This document shows, piece after piece, positions 1 to 9,378 of a DNA stretch of 64,000 bases (within the stretch, counting starts at the first letter, position 1; each line of letters starts with the position of its first letter). Position numbers and translations under genes: made by a program. This stretch comes from Caloranaerobacter ferrireducens (GTDB lineage Bacteria; Bacillota; Clostridia; Tissierellales; Thermohalobacteraceae): assembly GCF_001730685.1 (NCBI RefSeq), contig NZ_MDJR01000005.1, forward strand, positions 124,001 through 188,000, written 5' to 3'. The notes beneath the pieces are model-generated. The model had not been told where the DNA came from. It made no database searches and worked only from the letters and a program-made list of their open reading frames with translations.

Positions 1-64
1 TATTCGCTTTTTGTTGTTCGAATAATAAATTGCGAACGGCGAATGACGAAAAGCGAACGACGAG
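1..64. repeat. Heptameric tandem repeat block, RCGAAYR family
   Basis: Degenerate 7-base units of the form RCGAAYR (for example GCGAATG, ACGAAAA) run towards the ribosome binding site of the first gene. They are preceded by the reverse-complement form (TTCGC, TTCGA), so the block can fold back on itself. It is cut by the window edge. The same family recurs in at least fifteen other gaps. Confidence 0.8.
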
Positions 65-86
65 TTGTAAAAAGCGAGGTGTCATA

Positions 87-1577
87 ATGAAAAGAATAAC
101 GATTGTATTAATACTAGTACTAATACTTCATTCACTTACAGTTTATGCTCAAATAAACAATGCAGGGTTTGAAGGCGGTATTCATAAAAACGAAATGGAC
201 TATAAGAAAACTAAGCAATATAAAGAGGTAATTTTTTTAACTGGCAAACCTATTCTTTTAGAAGGAAAAGTTGAGATAAAGATTAAAGACAAAAAATTAG
301 AATATAAATACGAGCTATCAAGTAAGGATGGACAAGCTACTTTAAAAAGAGACATAGAATTAGAAAGGATAATAGACGATAATTCTCATCCAAGCCAAAG
401 GATTGAAGTCAATAACATATTAGATTATGATGAAGAAATTATAGTAAAGGACAATGGTAACCAGATAACTTATACATTAGTAGATTATCAATTTCATAAC
501 TCAACTATAGACGATAACCAACCTATCGTCGATTTTTACTCAGGTAATTGGTTGGGAACCAAGACGTATTCAATCAACCAAAATGAAGGACAAGTTGTAG
601 TAGAGATTACAGGAAATATATATGGTTATGATCATTACTGGGGAGCAACAGAAACTCAAAAAATACATAAGGATATAAATTACAGTTTAAATTTGGGAGA
701 TACTACTTTAAATTGGTATGGCTATGCAGATGTAGATGTTTCATTTAATAGGACTAAAAATATTGAGTATTTTGAGAATGTTGCATATTTATCCAGTTTT
801 GATGGTGGATATACTCTTACAGAGCAAGAAGAAACGATAATGGAGTATAAATACGACCTTCCATATTTAAATCAAAATAATGTCGTAGCAGAGTTAAGGA
901 ACAAAGGAAAGGGTGTGGAGAGATTTGAAACTCTCCCTACACAAAAGAAAATGTATATTCCTAAGTTTGAAGATATAAAAGGATACTGGGCAGAGTGGGA
1001 TATTAAGAAATTAGCAGGTCTTCAGATAATAGATACAGATGGTAAATATTTTGGAGGGAATTTGCCAATAGAGAGGCAGGAATTTGCCAAATGGATAGCT
1101 AAAGCAATGAAGCTAGTTAAAGATGAAAATAAGCCAAAAAGGTCATATGTAAAACCAGAGGTGAATCCTCCAGTATTTAGTGATGTAACTAGAGAACATC
1201 CTGATTATGAATATATTAAAGCAATAAAAGAAAAAGGAATCATGAATGGAGTAGGAGATAATAAATTTATGCCAGAAGGCAACTTAACTAGAGCTCAGGC
1301 TGTAACCATAATAATAAGGGCTTTAGGCGTAGAAAGGTTAGCACCTAACCCACCGTTTACAACAATATTTAAAGATGATGACGAAATACCTGAGTGGGCA
1401 AAAAAGTCAGTATATGTTGCTGACCAAATAGGTCTTGCTAAAGGCACACCTGAAGGATATTTTTATCCAAATGATTATATGACACGAGCAGAAGCAGCAG
1501 TCTTCTTAAATAGATTTATTAGCTATTTACAAGAAGACTTTAAGACATATTATAGAGATATGATATTAGGATATTAA
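87..1577 (+). CDS. Secreted SLH-domain surface protein
   Basis: A 496-residue exported protein. The chosen ATG follows a GAGGTG ribosome binding site; a longer frame beginning at 30 would run through the repeat block and lacks a site. The N-terminus is a signal peptide (MKRITIVLILVLIL, then a VYA-Q cleavage site). The middle, about residues 25-290, is a beta-rich region of unknown function that I do not recognise. The C-terminal part, about 300-480, holds three SLH repeats: one beginning GYWAEWDIKKLA, one with the typical GVGDNKFMPEGNLTRAQ, and one with PEGYFYPNDYMTRAEA. SLH repeats bind pyruvylated secondary cell-wall polymer, so the protein is expected on the cell surface. A terminator follows immediately. 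Confidence 0.85.
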   Translation: MKRITIVLILVLILHSLTVYAQINNAGFEGGIHKNEMDYKKTKQYKEVIFLTGKPILLEGKVEIKIKDKKLEYKYELSSKDGQATLKRDIELERIIDDNSHPSQRIEVNNILDYDEEIIVKDNGNQITYTLVDYQFHNSTIDDNQPIVDFYSGNWLGTKTYSINQNEGQVVVEITGNIYGYDHYWGATETQKIHKDINYSLNLGDTTLNWYGYADVDVSFNRTKNIEYFENVAYLSSFDGGYTLTEQEETIMEYKYDLPYLNQNNVVAELRNKGKGVERFETLPTQKKMYIPKFEDIKGYWAEWDIKKLAGLQIIDTDGKYFGGNLPIERQEFAKWIAKAMKLVKDENKPKRSYVKPEVNPPVFSDVTREHPDYEYIKAIKEKGIMNGVGDNKFMPEGNLTRAQAVTIIIRALGVERLAPNPPFTTIFKDDDEIPEWAKKSVYVADQIGLAKGTPEGYFYPNDYMTRAEAAVFLNRFISYLQEDFKTYYRDMILGY

Positions 1578-1604
1578 ACACACTTTTAGGTGTGTTTTTT
1601 CTTT
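1576..1604 (+). terminator. Intrinsic terminator
   Basis: The stem AACACAC / GTGTGTT with a six-base loop is followed by a T tract, directly after the first SLH gene. Confidence 0.85.
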
Positions 1605-1681
1605 TGTAACAATAATGAAATATTTTCCTTTAATACCAATGATATAATATACTTATAGAATTATTACAGGGAGGGTATCGA

Positions 1682-2611
1682 ATGTATAAAAAAAATAGGT
1701 TTGCAGTTTTCTTTATTTTTATTTTATTATTTTTAAATTCTACTATTTCGTTAGCTAGTTTAGATGATAGATTAAAAGGTCATTGGGCTGAAAAACTTAT
1801 AGATAAGGAATTTTTTGCTGAACATTTTTATTATCTATATAAAGAAGATTATAAAAATTTTTCTCCTAATAAACCTATATCCAAAAAAGATTTTTATTAC
1901 TCACTATTTAGTTTAATGAAAAGGTATGAAAATCAAAGTGTAGATATATTAGGATACAATGAGGAAAGTATAGAAGATGAAGACTTAAAAGATGAATTTA
2001 TAACTCGTAAGGAAATTATAAGCTTACTTGTTAAATGTTTAGAAGCATATGAAGGCCATATAGAAATATATGAATTAATAAATCCATTTATAGATTTGGA
2101 TAATATTGATGAAAAATATAAGAGAGACATTTTGATAGGATATAAATTAGGATTAGTTAAAGGCTATTCAGATGGGACTTTTAAACCTAATAATAAAGTA
2201 TCACAAGTTGAATCAATTTTATTGTTGCAAAGATTAGAAGGGGAGCTATCAATGCATAAGAGCGATATACCTTTTAGGGTAGTAGATAATAAAAAAGTAT
2301 ATACTCAAATAAATAAACAAATTAGTATAAAAGAGAATGAAGAAAAGATAACTATTACTATATATAAGAAATTACCTAATCCTGGATACAATGTATCTAT
2401 CCAAAAAATAATAAAAAATGAAGATGGTAGATATAACATTTATATAAAAACAATACCTTCGGATAAGTATAAGATGAATTTACAAGTAATAACTTTTAAT
2501 GTTATAACGATAGAAATCGACAAAAATTATCTTATAGATGATTCATATTTATTCAACGTTATTGATGATACAGTTGAACATAATAAATACGATAAATCCA
2601 TTGATATGTAA
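1682..2611 (+). CDS. Small secreted protein with SLH-like repeats
   Basis: A 309-residue protein with a signal peptide (residues 1-25, ending SLA). The ATG is preceded by GGGAGGG. Residues about 30-60 resemble a degenerate SLH start (LKGHWAEKLIDKEFF). Residues about 150-190 carry a clear SLH signature (LGLVKGYSDGTFKPNNKVSQ). The intervening repeat is weak, so surface anchoring is likely but possibly less firm than in its neighbours. The C-terminal 120 residues are lysine-rich and beta-predicted, with no family I recognise. A TATAAT box at 1643-1648 may serve as its -10 element. It has its own terminator, so it is probably monocistronic. Confidence 0.75.
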   Translation: MYKKNRFAVFFIFILLFLNSTISLASLDDRLKGHWAEKLIDKEFFAEHFYYLYKEDYKNFSPNKPISKKDFYYSLFSLMKRYENQSVDILGYNEESIEDEDLKDEFITRKEIISLLVKCLEAYEGHIEIYELINPFIDLDNIDEKYKRDILIGYKLGLVKGYSDGTFKPNNKVSQVESILLLQRLEGELSMHKSDIPFRVVDNKKVYTQINKQISIKENEEKITITIYKKLPNPGYNVSIQKIIKNEDGRYNIYIKTIPSDKYKMNLQVITFNVITIEIDKNYLIDDSYLFNVIDDTVEHNKYDKSIDM

Positions 2612-2619
2612 TAGATCTT

Positions 2620-2647
2620 GAGTGGCTGAATAGCCACTTTTTTTTTA
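2620..2647 (+). terminator. Intrinsic terminator
   Basis: AGTGGCT / AGCCACT with a four-base loop, then nine T residues. Confidence 0.9.
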
Positions 2648-2837
2648 ATCCATAACACAATTATGTTTTTTTATTAATTAAATTAATAAATATTAAATAG
2701 AAACTAATACTATAATCTAAATTTTACAAAAAATGTCGAACAAAAAAATTAAAGTAAATAGAGGAAAATATAAATATACATAGAATATTAAACCTAGTTT
2801 TAAATAAAATAGTATATAAGGTAAAATGTGAAAGGAG

Positions 2838-2888
2838 GTGAGTGAGAAAAGTATAATTAATTTACTATTTTATCTCTATTTATTTTAA
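2838..2888 (+). other. Possible 16-codon leader ORF upstream of the protease
   Basis: A GTG immediately after AAAGGAG opens a 16-codon frame (VSEKSIINLLFYLYLF) that ends 16 bases before the protease start. The gap between the site and the GTG is very short, so translation is doubtful. The strong AAAGGAGGTGAG is otherwise unexplained. Confidence 0.2.
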
Positions 2889-2904
2889 GAAGAGGGGGAT
2901 GGAG

Positions 2905-5900
2905 TTGAAAAACAAAAGGATTTTTTCAATCTTATTAGTACTAGCTATACTAATAGGAACTTTTGGTACAGCATTAGCTGCACCAAGCAGTAAAATTCCA
3001 AAATTACATTCAACTACTTTTACAAAGTCTTTTAATGTACAAAGTATAACTACTGATCCAAGAGCTAAAGGACTAAAAGATGACGACAATATAAGGATTA
3101 TTGTTGAATTAGAAGGAAAACCATTAATTGAATATGCAACAGAAGAAGGCGTTAAAGTAAATGAACTAAATGCACAAATGGCTAAAGTAATTACAGATGA
3201 TTTGATAGGAATGCAAGAAAATATAAAGGAAAGTATTGAGGAAAGCAACATTAATATTGAGTATCATAATAGTTTTGTTAATGTAGTTAACGGTTTTAGT
3301 GCAACAACAACTTTTAAGGAAGCAAAGAAAATTGAAAAAATACCAGGAGTAAAAAGGGTTACAATAGCAAACGAATATAGCAGACCTGAACCTGATATGA
3401 ATACAAGCAAAGATATAGTAAAAGCAGTAGAAACATGGAATTTAGGATATAACGGTGAAGGTACAGTAGTAGCTATTATCGATACAGGTATTGATCCAAG
3501 TCATAAAGATATGAAGTTAACTAATCCTGATAAGGTTAAGCTAAGCAGAGAAAGTGTAGAAGATATTATTTTACAAGAAGGACTTCCTGGTAAATGGTTT
3601 ACAGATAAAGTTCCATATGGATATAACTATATGGACAACAATCTAGAAATATTAGATCTTGGTCCAGATGCATCAATGCATGGTATGCATGTAGCTGGTA
3701 TTGTAGGAGCAAATGGCGATGAAGATGGAATTAAAGGTATAGCACCTGAAGCCCAGCTTCTAGCCATGAAAGTCTTTGGTAACAATCCTTCTATGCCTTC
3801 GACTTTTGGAGATATTATTATCAGAGCAATAGATGATGCTGTAAAATTAGGTGCTGATGTTATAAATATGAGTTTAGGCTCAACTTCAGCTTTTGTTTTA
3901 CCAGATGATCCAGAACAACAAGCTGTAGCTAGAGCTGTTGAAAATGGAGTATTAGTATCAATTTCAGCTGGTAATTCAAATCATATAGGAGATGGATATA
4001 GTAATCCTTTGATTAAGAATCCTGATATTGGTGTTGTAGGTTCTCCAGGACTTACACCAGAATCCATACAGGTTGCTTCCATTGAAAACACACATATTAG
4101 AGCAGAGGCATTTGAATATGTTGATGAAAATGATGAATCACACTTAGTAGGATATATTATGGCAGGTTCTTATGACCCAGTTGAAGTATTTAATGGTCCT
4201 ATAGAATACGTATATTGTGGACTAGGTGGAACACAGGAAGATTTTGAAGGAATAGATCTTGAAGGAAAAATAGCGTTAATACAGCGTGGTTCATATTATT
4301 TCACAGATAAGATAATGAATGCTCAAAATAATGGAGCTGTTGGTGTTATAGTTTTTAATCATGAGTCAGGTGGAGAAAGTTTAGTTCATATGATGTATCC
4401 TGAAGAAGGAAGAATTCCAGCAGTTTTCATTGGACATTCCGACGGTTTAAAATTATTAGATTTAATAGAAAAAGGTAAAAATTTTGTTGAATTCAAAGGG
4501 GACAAAACAACAGTACTAAATCCTAATATTGGTAAAATGTCAGACTTCACTTCTTGGGGTGTAACTCCAGATCTTGGGTTTAAACCTGAAATAACAGCTC
4601 CAGGTGGACAGATTTATTCAACTTTACAAAATGATAAATATGGCATTATGAGTGGTACTTCAATGGCAGCACCACATGTATCAGGTGGAGCAGCTTTAGT
4701 GTTACAAAGAGTGGATGAAGAATTTGGGTTGACAGGTATTGACAGAGTAAATATGGCTAAAAATATATTGATGAGTACTGCTAAGCCTAATATAGATAAG
4801 GGCTTATATAACGATTATTTTGGATTAGGAAACTATACTTCACCTAGAAGACAAGGTGCAGGTGTAATGGATCTTTATGCTGCAACTACTACACCAGCAG
4901 TTGTAACTTATAAAGAAACAGGATTAAGTAAAGTTAATTTGAAAGAAATAGGAGATATAACAAAATTCACCTTAACTGTAGAGAATTTCAGTGATGAAAC
5001 TGTTAGTTATGCAGTATATGGGACTGTAGGTACAGATTTGACCTTCGGTGTTGAGAACTTCCTAGAAACTCAAGGTGTATATAAAAATGGTACAATCAGT
5101 CCGGATGCACCTTGGACTGGCGAGTTCCCAATAACATTTGAACTTAGTGATGGAACAGTTATTGATAATGTATATAACGTTTTAGAAATACCAGCAGGTA
5201 GTTCATTAGATTTTGATGTAACAATTGATTTGACAGATGCTGTAGATTGGATATATAATGCGCCACTTAATGCAATATTCCCTAATGGTACATTCATCGA
5301 AGGATTTGTTAGGTTAGTTCCAACTGATGATAATGTACCTGAATTAAGTATTCCATATGTTGGTTTCTATGGAGAATGGGACAAAGTACCAATAATAGAT
5401 GTTACAAATTATGATGCTAACGAAGATAATCAGACATTCTATGGCTTAACAGTAATGTCTTGGTTAGATGAAAAAGAAGATGTCTATAGATTCTTAGGCT
5501 ATACTCCAGATGGACCAGATAAGACAAAGATAGCTTTTTCACCTAATGGTGATGGAGTAGCAGATAATATTATTCCGTTATTGTCATTCTTAAGAAATGC
5601 AAGAGAATTAGATATTAACATATTAGACAAAGATGGTAATAAGATTAGAGATTTAGCATATGAGGAGTACATTAGAAAGAACTACTATGATAGTGGTAGA
5701 GGTACTCAGTTCTATGCTAAAGATAGTTGGACATGGGACGGTACAGCAAATAATAGATTAGTAGAAGATGGAGAATACATCTATGAAGTTAAGACAAGAA
5801 TTGATTATCCTGGTTCAGAATGGCAAAGTGTAGAATTCCCTGTAAGAGTCGATACTATACCACCAGTTATTGAAGAAGTAACATATGATAAAGACAAAGA

Positions 5901-7302
5901 TATTATTACTGTGAAAGCTAATGATGGAGATTATCCAATTTTGAGATATGAATTAATTGAGGACGAAGTAGTTCTAGAAGAATCAACAAAAGGAGAATTC
6001 GATGTTTCCAAGTATGATGGCACACATGAGGTAGTAGTTAGAGTTTATGACTGTGGTTGGAATTATGTAGATACACAACCTATAGTTATAGGCGACAAAA
6101 CTATACCATATATATTCATTGAAACTCCTGAATACTTCGGTATATATAATACTTCTGAAATATTAGTTAAAGGTTCAGTAGTAGATAGTTCTGAACTTGT
6201 AGAACTAAAAGTTAATGGTGAAGATGTTGAGTATGTATATAATGAAGAAACAGGAGATTATGATTTTGAAACTGTATTAGTATTACAAGATGGTATGCAT
6301 GAAATAGATATAGAAGCAAAAGATGCTGCAGGCAACTATATTAATTTTGAACATAAAATATTTGTTGATACTACAGCTCCAGTTATTAATGTAACAGAAG
6401 AACCAACAGATAGAATAGTAGACTATACAGTAGAAAGTATAAATATATCTGCTGATATTACAGAAAACCTACCAGACTTACTTGTTAAAGTAAACGGTAA
6501 TGTTGTAAAGAATATTTCACAAGACTGGTCATATTTTAAAGATTTAGAGCCAGCTCATTATACAATAGAAAATTATGAAATAAAACTTGAATACGGAGAT
6601 AATATAATAAGCATAGAAGCAGAAGATGCTGCAGGCAATACAACATATAAAGAGTATAAGGTTTATAGAAAGCAGGAAGGTGAAGAAGATCCTGTATTAG
6701 ACCAAGAGATAGTTATTACTGATGTATCAGTAACCCCAGATTCTGATATAAGCAGCGAAAGACCTGTAAGTATTAGGGCAGAAGCAAATCAAGAAGTTGA
6801 TTGGGAAGTAAGTATTGTTGATCCAAATAACGAAACTGTTGAGGTATTTAATCAGACTGGAACAACATTTGATATGAGTTGGAGTCCAGATGAATTTAAG
6901 AAACTAAATGGTGAATATAAAGTTGTATTTAAGGCTACAAAAGGAGAAAAAGTTGCAACAGAAGAAGCAACATTTACAGTATATAATTATCCAATTAAGA
7001 TAACAGGTATTGAAGTAATTAAGCAAGGTGGATATGTAGCAATAGAGGCATCTATGGAAAACTTAGGACCTAGCTCACAAAATCCAATGCTAGTTATTCA
7101 AGTAACTGATAGTAAAGGATATGTTGTAAATATTTCAACTGTACAAATGGATGGTTTGCAATCAGGCCAAATGATTAAACTAAGTTCAGGATTTGGTGTA
7201 AAGAAAAATGGTACTTACAATGTAGATGTTTATGTATGGTCTGGTTGGGATGATACAACTTCACTTTCAAGTCCACAATCTACAACTTTTGTAATAAAGT
7301 AG
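2905..7302 (+). CDS. Vpr-like subtilisin family (S8) secreted serine protease
   Basis: A cell-surface or secreted endoprotease of about 1,465 residues. The TTG is preferred over the ATG at 2899 because the GAGGGGG site abuts that ATG but lies six bases from the TTG, which also gives a normal signal peptide (MKNKRIFSILLVLAILIGTF). Order: signal peptide, I9-type propeptide (about 55-155), and a catalytic domain with D193 (IIDTGID), H259 (HGMHVAG) and S586 (GTSMAAPH). A protease-associated domain is inserted before the serine. Then come an Fn3-like domain and several Ig-like repeats (two begin after DTTAP or DTIPP motifs). There is no SLH repeat, so retention would need another mechanism. It is likely to supply peptides to an amino-acid fermenter. 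Vpr-type architecture is clear; the substrate is unknown. Confidence 0.93.
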   Translation: MKNKRIFSILLVLAILIGTFGTALAAPSSKIPKLHSTTFTKSFNVQSITTDPRAKGLKDDDNIRIIVELEGKPLIEYATEEGVKVNELNAQMAKVITDDLIGMQENIKESIEESNINIEYHNSFVNVVNGFSATTTFKEAKKIEKIPGVKRVTIANEYSRPEPDMNTSKDIVKAVETWNLGYNGEGTVVAIIDTGIDPSHKDMKLTNPDKVKLSRESVEDIILQEGLPGKWFTDKVPYGYNYMDNNLEILDLGPDASMHGMHVAGIVGANGDEDGIKGIAPEAQLLAMKVFGNNPSMPSTFGDIIIRAIDDAVKLGADVINMSLGSTSAFVLPDDPEQQAVARAVENGVLVSISAGNSNHIGDGYSNPLIKNPDIGVVGSPGLTPESIQVASIENTHIRAEAFEYVDENDESHLVGYIMAGSYDPVEVFNGPIEYVYCGLGGTQEDFEGIDLEGKIALIQRGSYYFTDKIMNAQNNGAVGVIVFNHESGGESLVHMMYPEEGRIPAVFIGHSDGLKLLDLIEKGKNFVEFKGDKTTVLNPNIGKMSDFTSWGVTPDLGFKPEITAPGGQIYSTLQNDKYGIMSGTSMAAPHVSGGAALVLQRVDEEFGLTGIDRVNMAKNILMSTAKPNIDKGLYNDYFGLGNYTSPRRQGAGVMDLYAATTTPAVVTYKETGLSKVNLKEIGDITKFTLTVENFSDETVSYAVYGTVGTDLTFGVENFLETQGVYKNGTISPDAPWTGEFPITFELSDGTVIDNVYNVLEIPAGSSLDFDVTIDLTDAVDWIYNAPLNAIFPNGTFIEGFVRLVPTDDNVPELSIPYVGFYGEWDKVPIIDVTNYDANEDNQTFYGLTVMSWLDEKEDVYRFLGYTPDGPDKTKIAFSPNGDGVADNIIPLLSFLRNARELDINILDKDGNKIRDLAYEEYIRKNYYDSGRGTQFYAKDSWTWDGTANNRLVEDGEYIYEVKTRIDYPGSEWQSVEFPVRVDTIPPVIEEVTYDKDKDIITVKANDGDYPILRYELIEDEVVLEESTKGEFDVSKYDGTHEVVVRVYDCGWNYVDTQPIVIGDKTIPYIFIETPEYFGIYNTSEILVKGSVVDSSELVELKVNGEDVEYVYNEETGDYDFETVLVLQDGMHEIDIEAKDAAGNYINFEHKIFVDTTAPVINVTEEPTDRIVDYTVESINISADITENLPDLLVKVNGNVVKNISQDWSYFKDLEPAHYTIENYEIKLEYGDNIISIEAEDAAGNTTYKEYKVYRKQEGEEDPVLDQEIVITDVSVTPDSDISSERPVSIRAEANQEVDWEVSIVDPNNETVEVFNQTGTTFDMSWSPDEFKKLNGEYKVVFKATKGEKVATEEATFTVYNYPIKITGIEVIKQGGYVAIEASMENLGPSSQNPMLVIQVTDSKGYVVNISTVQMDGLQSGQMIKLSSGFGVKKNGTYNVDVYVWSGWDDTTSLSSPQSTTFVIK

Positions 7303-7310
7303 GACTCTAA

Positions 7311-7342
7311 AACTAGGGGGGACTAATCCCCCCTCTAATACA
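7311..7342 (+). terminator. Hairpin after the subtilase gene
   Basis: AGGGGGGACT / AATCCCCCCT forms a G/C-rich hairpin directly after the protease gene, but the T tract is poor. It may be a weak terminator or a 3' end stabiliser, allowing some readthrough into the next SLH gene. Confidence 0.55.
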
Positions 7343-7370
7343 ATAAGAAAACAAAAGGGGGCAAGAAGGT

Positions 7371-9269
7371 TTGAAGAAGTTTTTTTCTGTAATATTGATA
7401 CTTACTATTTTACTTGTAAGTGCATTTCCGTCGACAGCAGCCAGTTCCCAATATGAAATTGAGATTAACTTATCTCAAGATAAATTTTTACCAGGAAGTG
7501 AAGTTGAGATTTTTGGTAAAATTAAAGAAAATGGTAATGGATATTCAAATACACCAGTAACTATTGTTATAGAAAGAGAAGAAGATAAATTTAAGGTTTT
7601 TGTTAAAGAGCTTATAACTGATTCGAATGGAGACTTTAACACTGTTTTTAAATTGAATGAAGATATAGATGGTGGTAAATATAATGTATATATAAATTCA
7701 GTCGGTTTAGTTAAAATCGTGCAATTTACTGTAGAGAAAAGTGAATCGATATTAGAATTAGATAAAACAAAATATTATACAGGTGATAAGGTTAAAATAA
7801 GCGGTATAGCTTATCAAAATGGTATAGTAAAACCATATACACCCGTTATAGTTAAGATTCTTTATGATGGTCAAGTGAAATTTGTAAAAGAGTTATTAAC
7901 TGATAATGAAGGTAAGTTTAATACAGAGTACAAGATGACTTCATATCAACAAACAGGATTTTATGTTGTTCAAGTTGAAATATTAGGTACTACAATTGAA
8001 AAAACTTTTGAAGTAGTTAAAAAGTCTTCTTCAGGTGGAATAATTATTATACCATCACCTCCACCTGTTACAGATAAAGATGAGGATAGCGGAAAGACAA
8101 TACAAGAAACAGAACAAGGCAAAGAAATCATTGAAGAAGACGAAAATGGTAATGTGTCAGCTACATTTGAAATAGATAGCAAAAAATTAAAGGAGCAATT
8201 AGAAAAAGACAGTCAGGATAAATTAATAATAAATGCTACAAGTGATAAAGATGTCGATAAGGTTACAGTAAACATGGATTCTGAGCTTATTACTGAAATT
8301 AGTACAAAAGGTAAAATTATAGAATTGGATACAGGTGAAATTAAAATAGAGCTAAGCCCAGACACTTTACAATTAGAAAAAGATTCAAAAATAAGTTTTA
8401 ATGTTAGAAAGCTTAAAAAGGAAGAAGCTAATGAATACTTAAATCAATTAGATATTAATAAATATTCAACAGCTTCAAATATATTTGATTTTGAATTAAT
8501 TCAAATTAAAGATGAAAATGAAACTAAATTAAACTTTAATAAACCACTTACTATAACAATTAATTATGACAAAGATAAAGTAAAAGATTACAGGAAATTA
8601 GGAGTTTACTATTTGAATGAGTCTACAAATACTTGGGAATATGTTGGTGGATTACCAAGTGAAGATGGAATTATTACTTTTAAAGCAGGACATTTCAGTA
8701 AATATACAGTTATGGAGTATAATAAAATATTTGCTGATGTAGATATTCCTTGGGCTAAGGAAGCAATAGAAGTTTTGACAGCAAGACATATAATTAACGG
8801 TATAGATGATGAGCATTATGCTCCTTATACTAATATTACAAGAGCTCAATTTGCTAAATTATTAGTTTATGCTTTAGATTTAGAGAAAGGCGAAAATGAA
8901 GTAACATTTACAGATGTAAAAGGAGATATTTGGTATAAAGCTCCAGTAGAAATTGCTGCAAGTTTAGGTATCGTGAAAGGATATAATGGTTATTTTAATC
9001 CAGATGGAGAAATAACTAGAGAACAAATGGCTACAATGATAGTTAGGACTATGAAGTATTTACATCCTGATGTTGATTATAGTTCAGAATTATATTTTAT
9101 AGATAAAGATGAAATTTCTAACTGGGCTAAAGATTCAGTTGGTATAGCTTATAATAAGGGAATTGTTAATGGTGTAGGGGAAAATAGATTTGCACCAAAA
9201 GAGACTGCAAATAGAGCACAAGCTGCGGTGATGATCTATAGATTATTAGAGAAACTTAATAGAATATAA
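7371..9269 (+). CDS. Secreted protein with MG2/Ig-like repeats and three SLH domains
   Basis: A 632-residue exported protein starting at TTG after an AAGAAGG site; ATG alternatives would lose the signal peptide (MKKFFSVILILTILLVSAF). Two tandem beta-sandwich repeats of about 95 residues (about 28-120 and 123-215; motifs FLPGSEVEIFGKI and YYTGDKVKISGIA) resemble macroglobulin MG2 or Ig-like modules. A proline-rich hinge (PSPPPVTDKDEDS) leads to a middle domain, then three C-terminal SLH repeats (about 455-632). It could link the S-layer to another ligand. It follows the subtilase by 68 bases, and partial co-transcription is possible. Confidence 0.83.
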   Translation: MKKFFSVILILTILLVSAFPSTAASSQYEIEINLSQDKFLPGSEVEIFGKIKENGNGYSNTPVTIVIEREEDKFKVFVKELITDSNGDFNTVFKLNEDIDGGKYNVYINSVGLVKIVQFTVEKSESILELDKTKYYTGDKVKISGIAYQNGIVKPYTPVIVKILYDGQVKFVKELLTDNEGKFNTEYKMTSYQQTGFYVVQVEILGTTIEKTFEVVKKSSSGGIIIIPSPPPVTDKDEDSGKTIQETEQGKEIIEEDENGNVSATFEIDSKKLKEQLEKDSQDKLIINATSDKDVDKVTVNMDSELITEISTKGKIIELDTGEIKIELSPDTLQLEKDSKISFNVRKLKKEEANEYLNQLDINKYSTASNIFDFELIQIKDENETKLNFNKPLTITINYDKDKVKDYRKLGVYYLNESTNTWEYVGGLPSEDGIITFKAGHFSKYTVMEYNKIFADVDIPWAKEAIEVLTARHIINGIDDEHYAPYTNITRAQFAKLLVYALDLEKGENEVTFTDVKGDIWYKAPVEIAASLGIVKGYNGYFNPDGEITREQMATMIVRTMKYLHPDVDYSSELYFIDKDEISNWAKDSVGIAYNKGIVNGVGENRFAPKETANRAQAAVMIYRLLEKLNRI

Positions 9270-9270
9270 G

Positions 9271-9314
9271 AAAAGTTCCTGGTGGGATATTCCATCAGGA
9301 GTTTTCTTTTTTTT
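9271..9314 (+). terminator. Intrinsic terminator
   Basis: The stem TCCTGGTGG / CCATCAGGA extended by AAAA / TTTT, then a T tract. Confidence 0.88.
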
Positions 9315-9378
9315 AAAAGGATTTAAATAAATTTTATAGAATATTTCTAAATAATTTATGACAGAAGGAGATGATGAG

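Noticed and set aside
30-86. Extended N-terminus of the first SLH protein
   Set aside because: The extension translates repeat DNA, has no ribosome binding site, and would hide the signal peptide.
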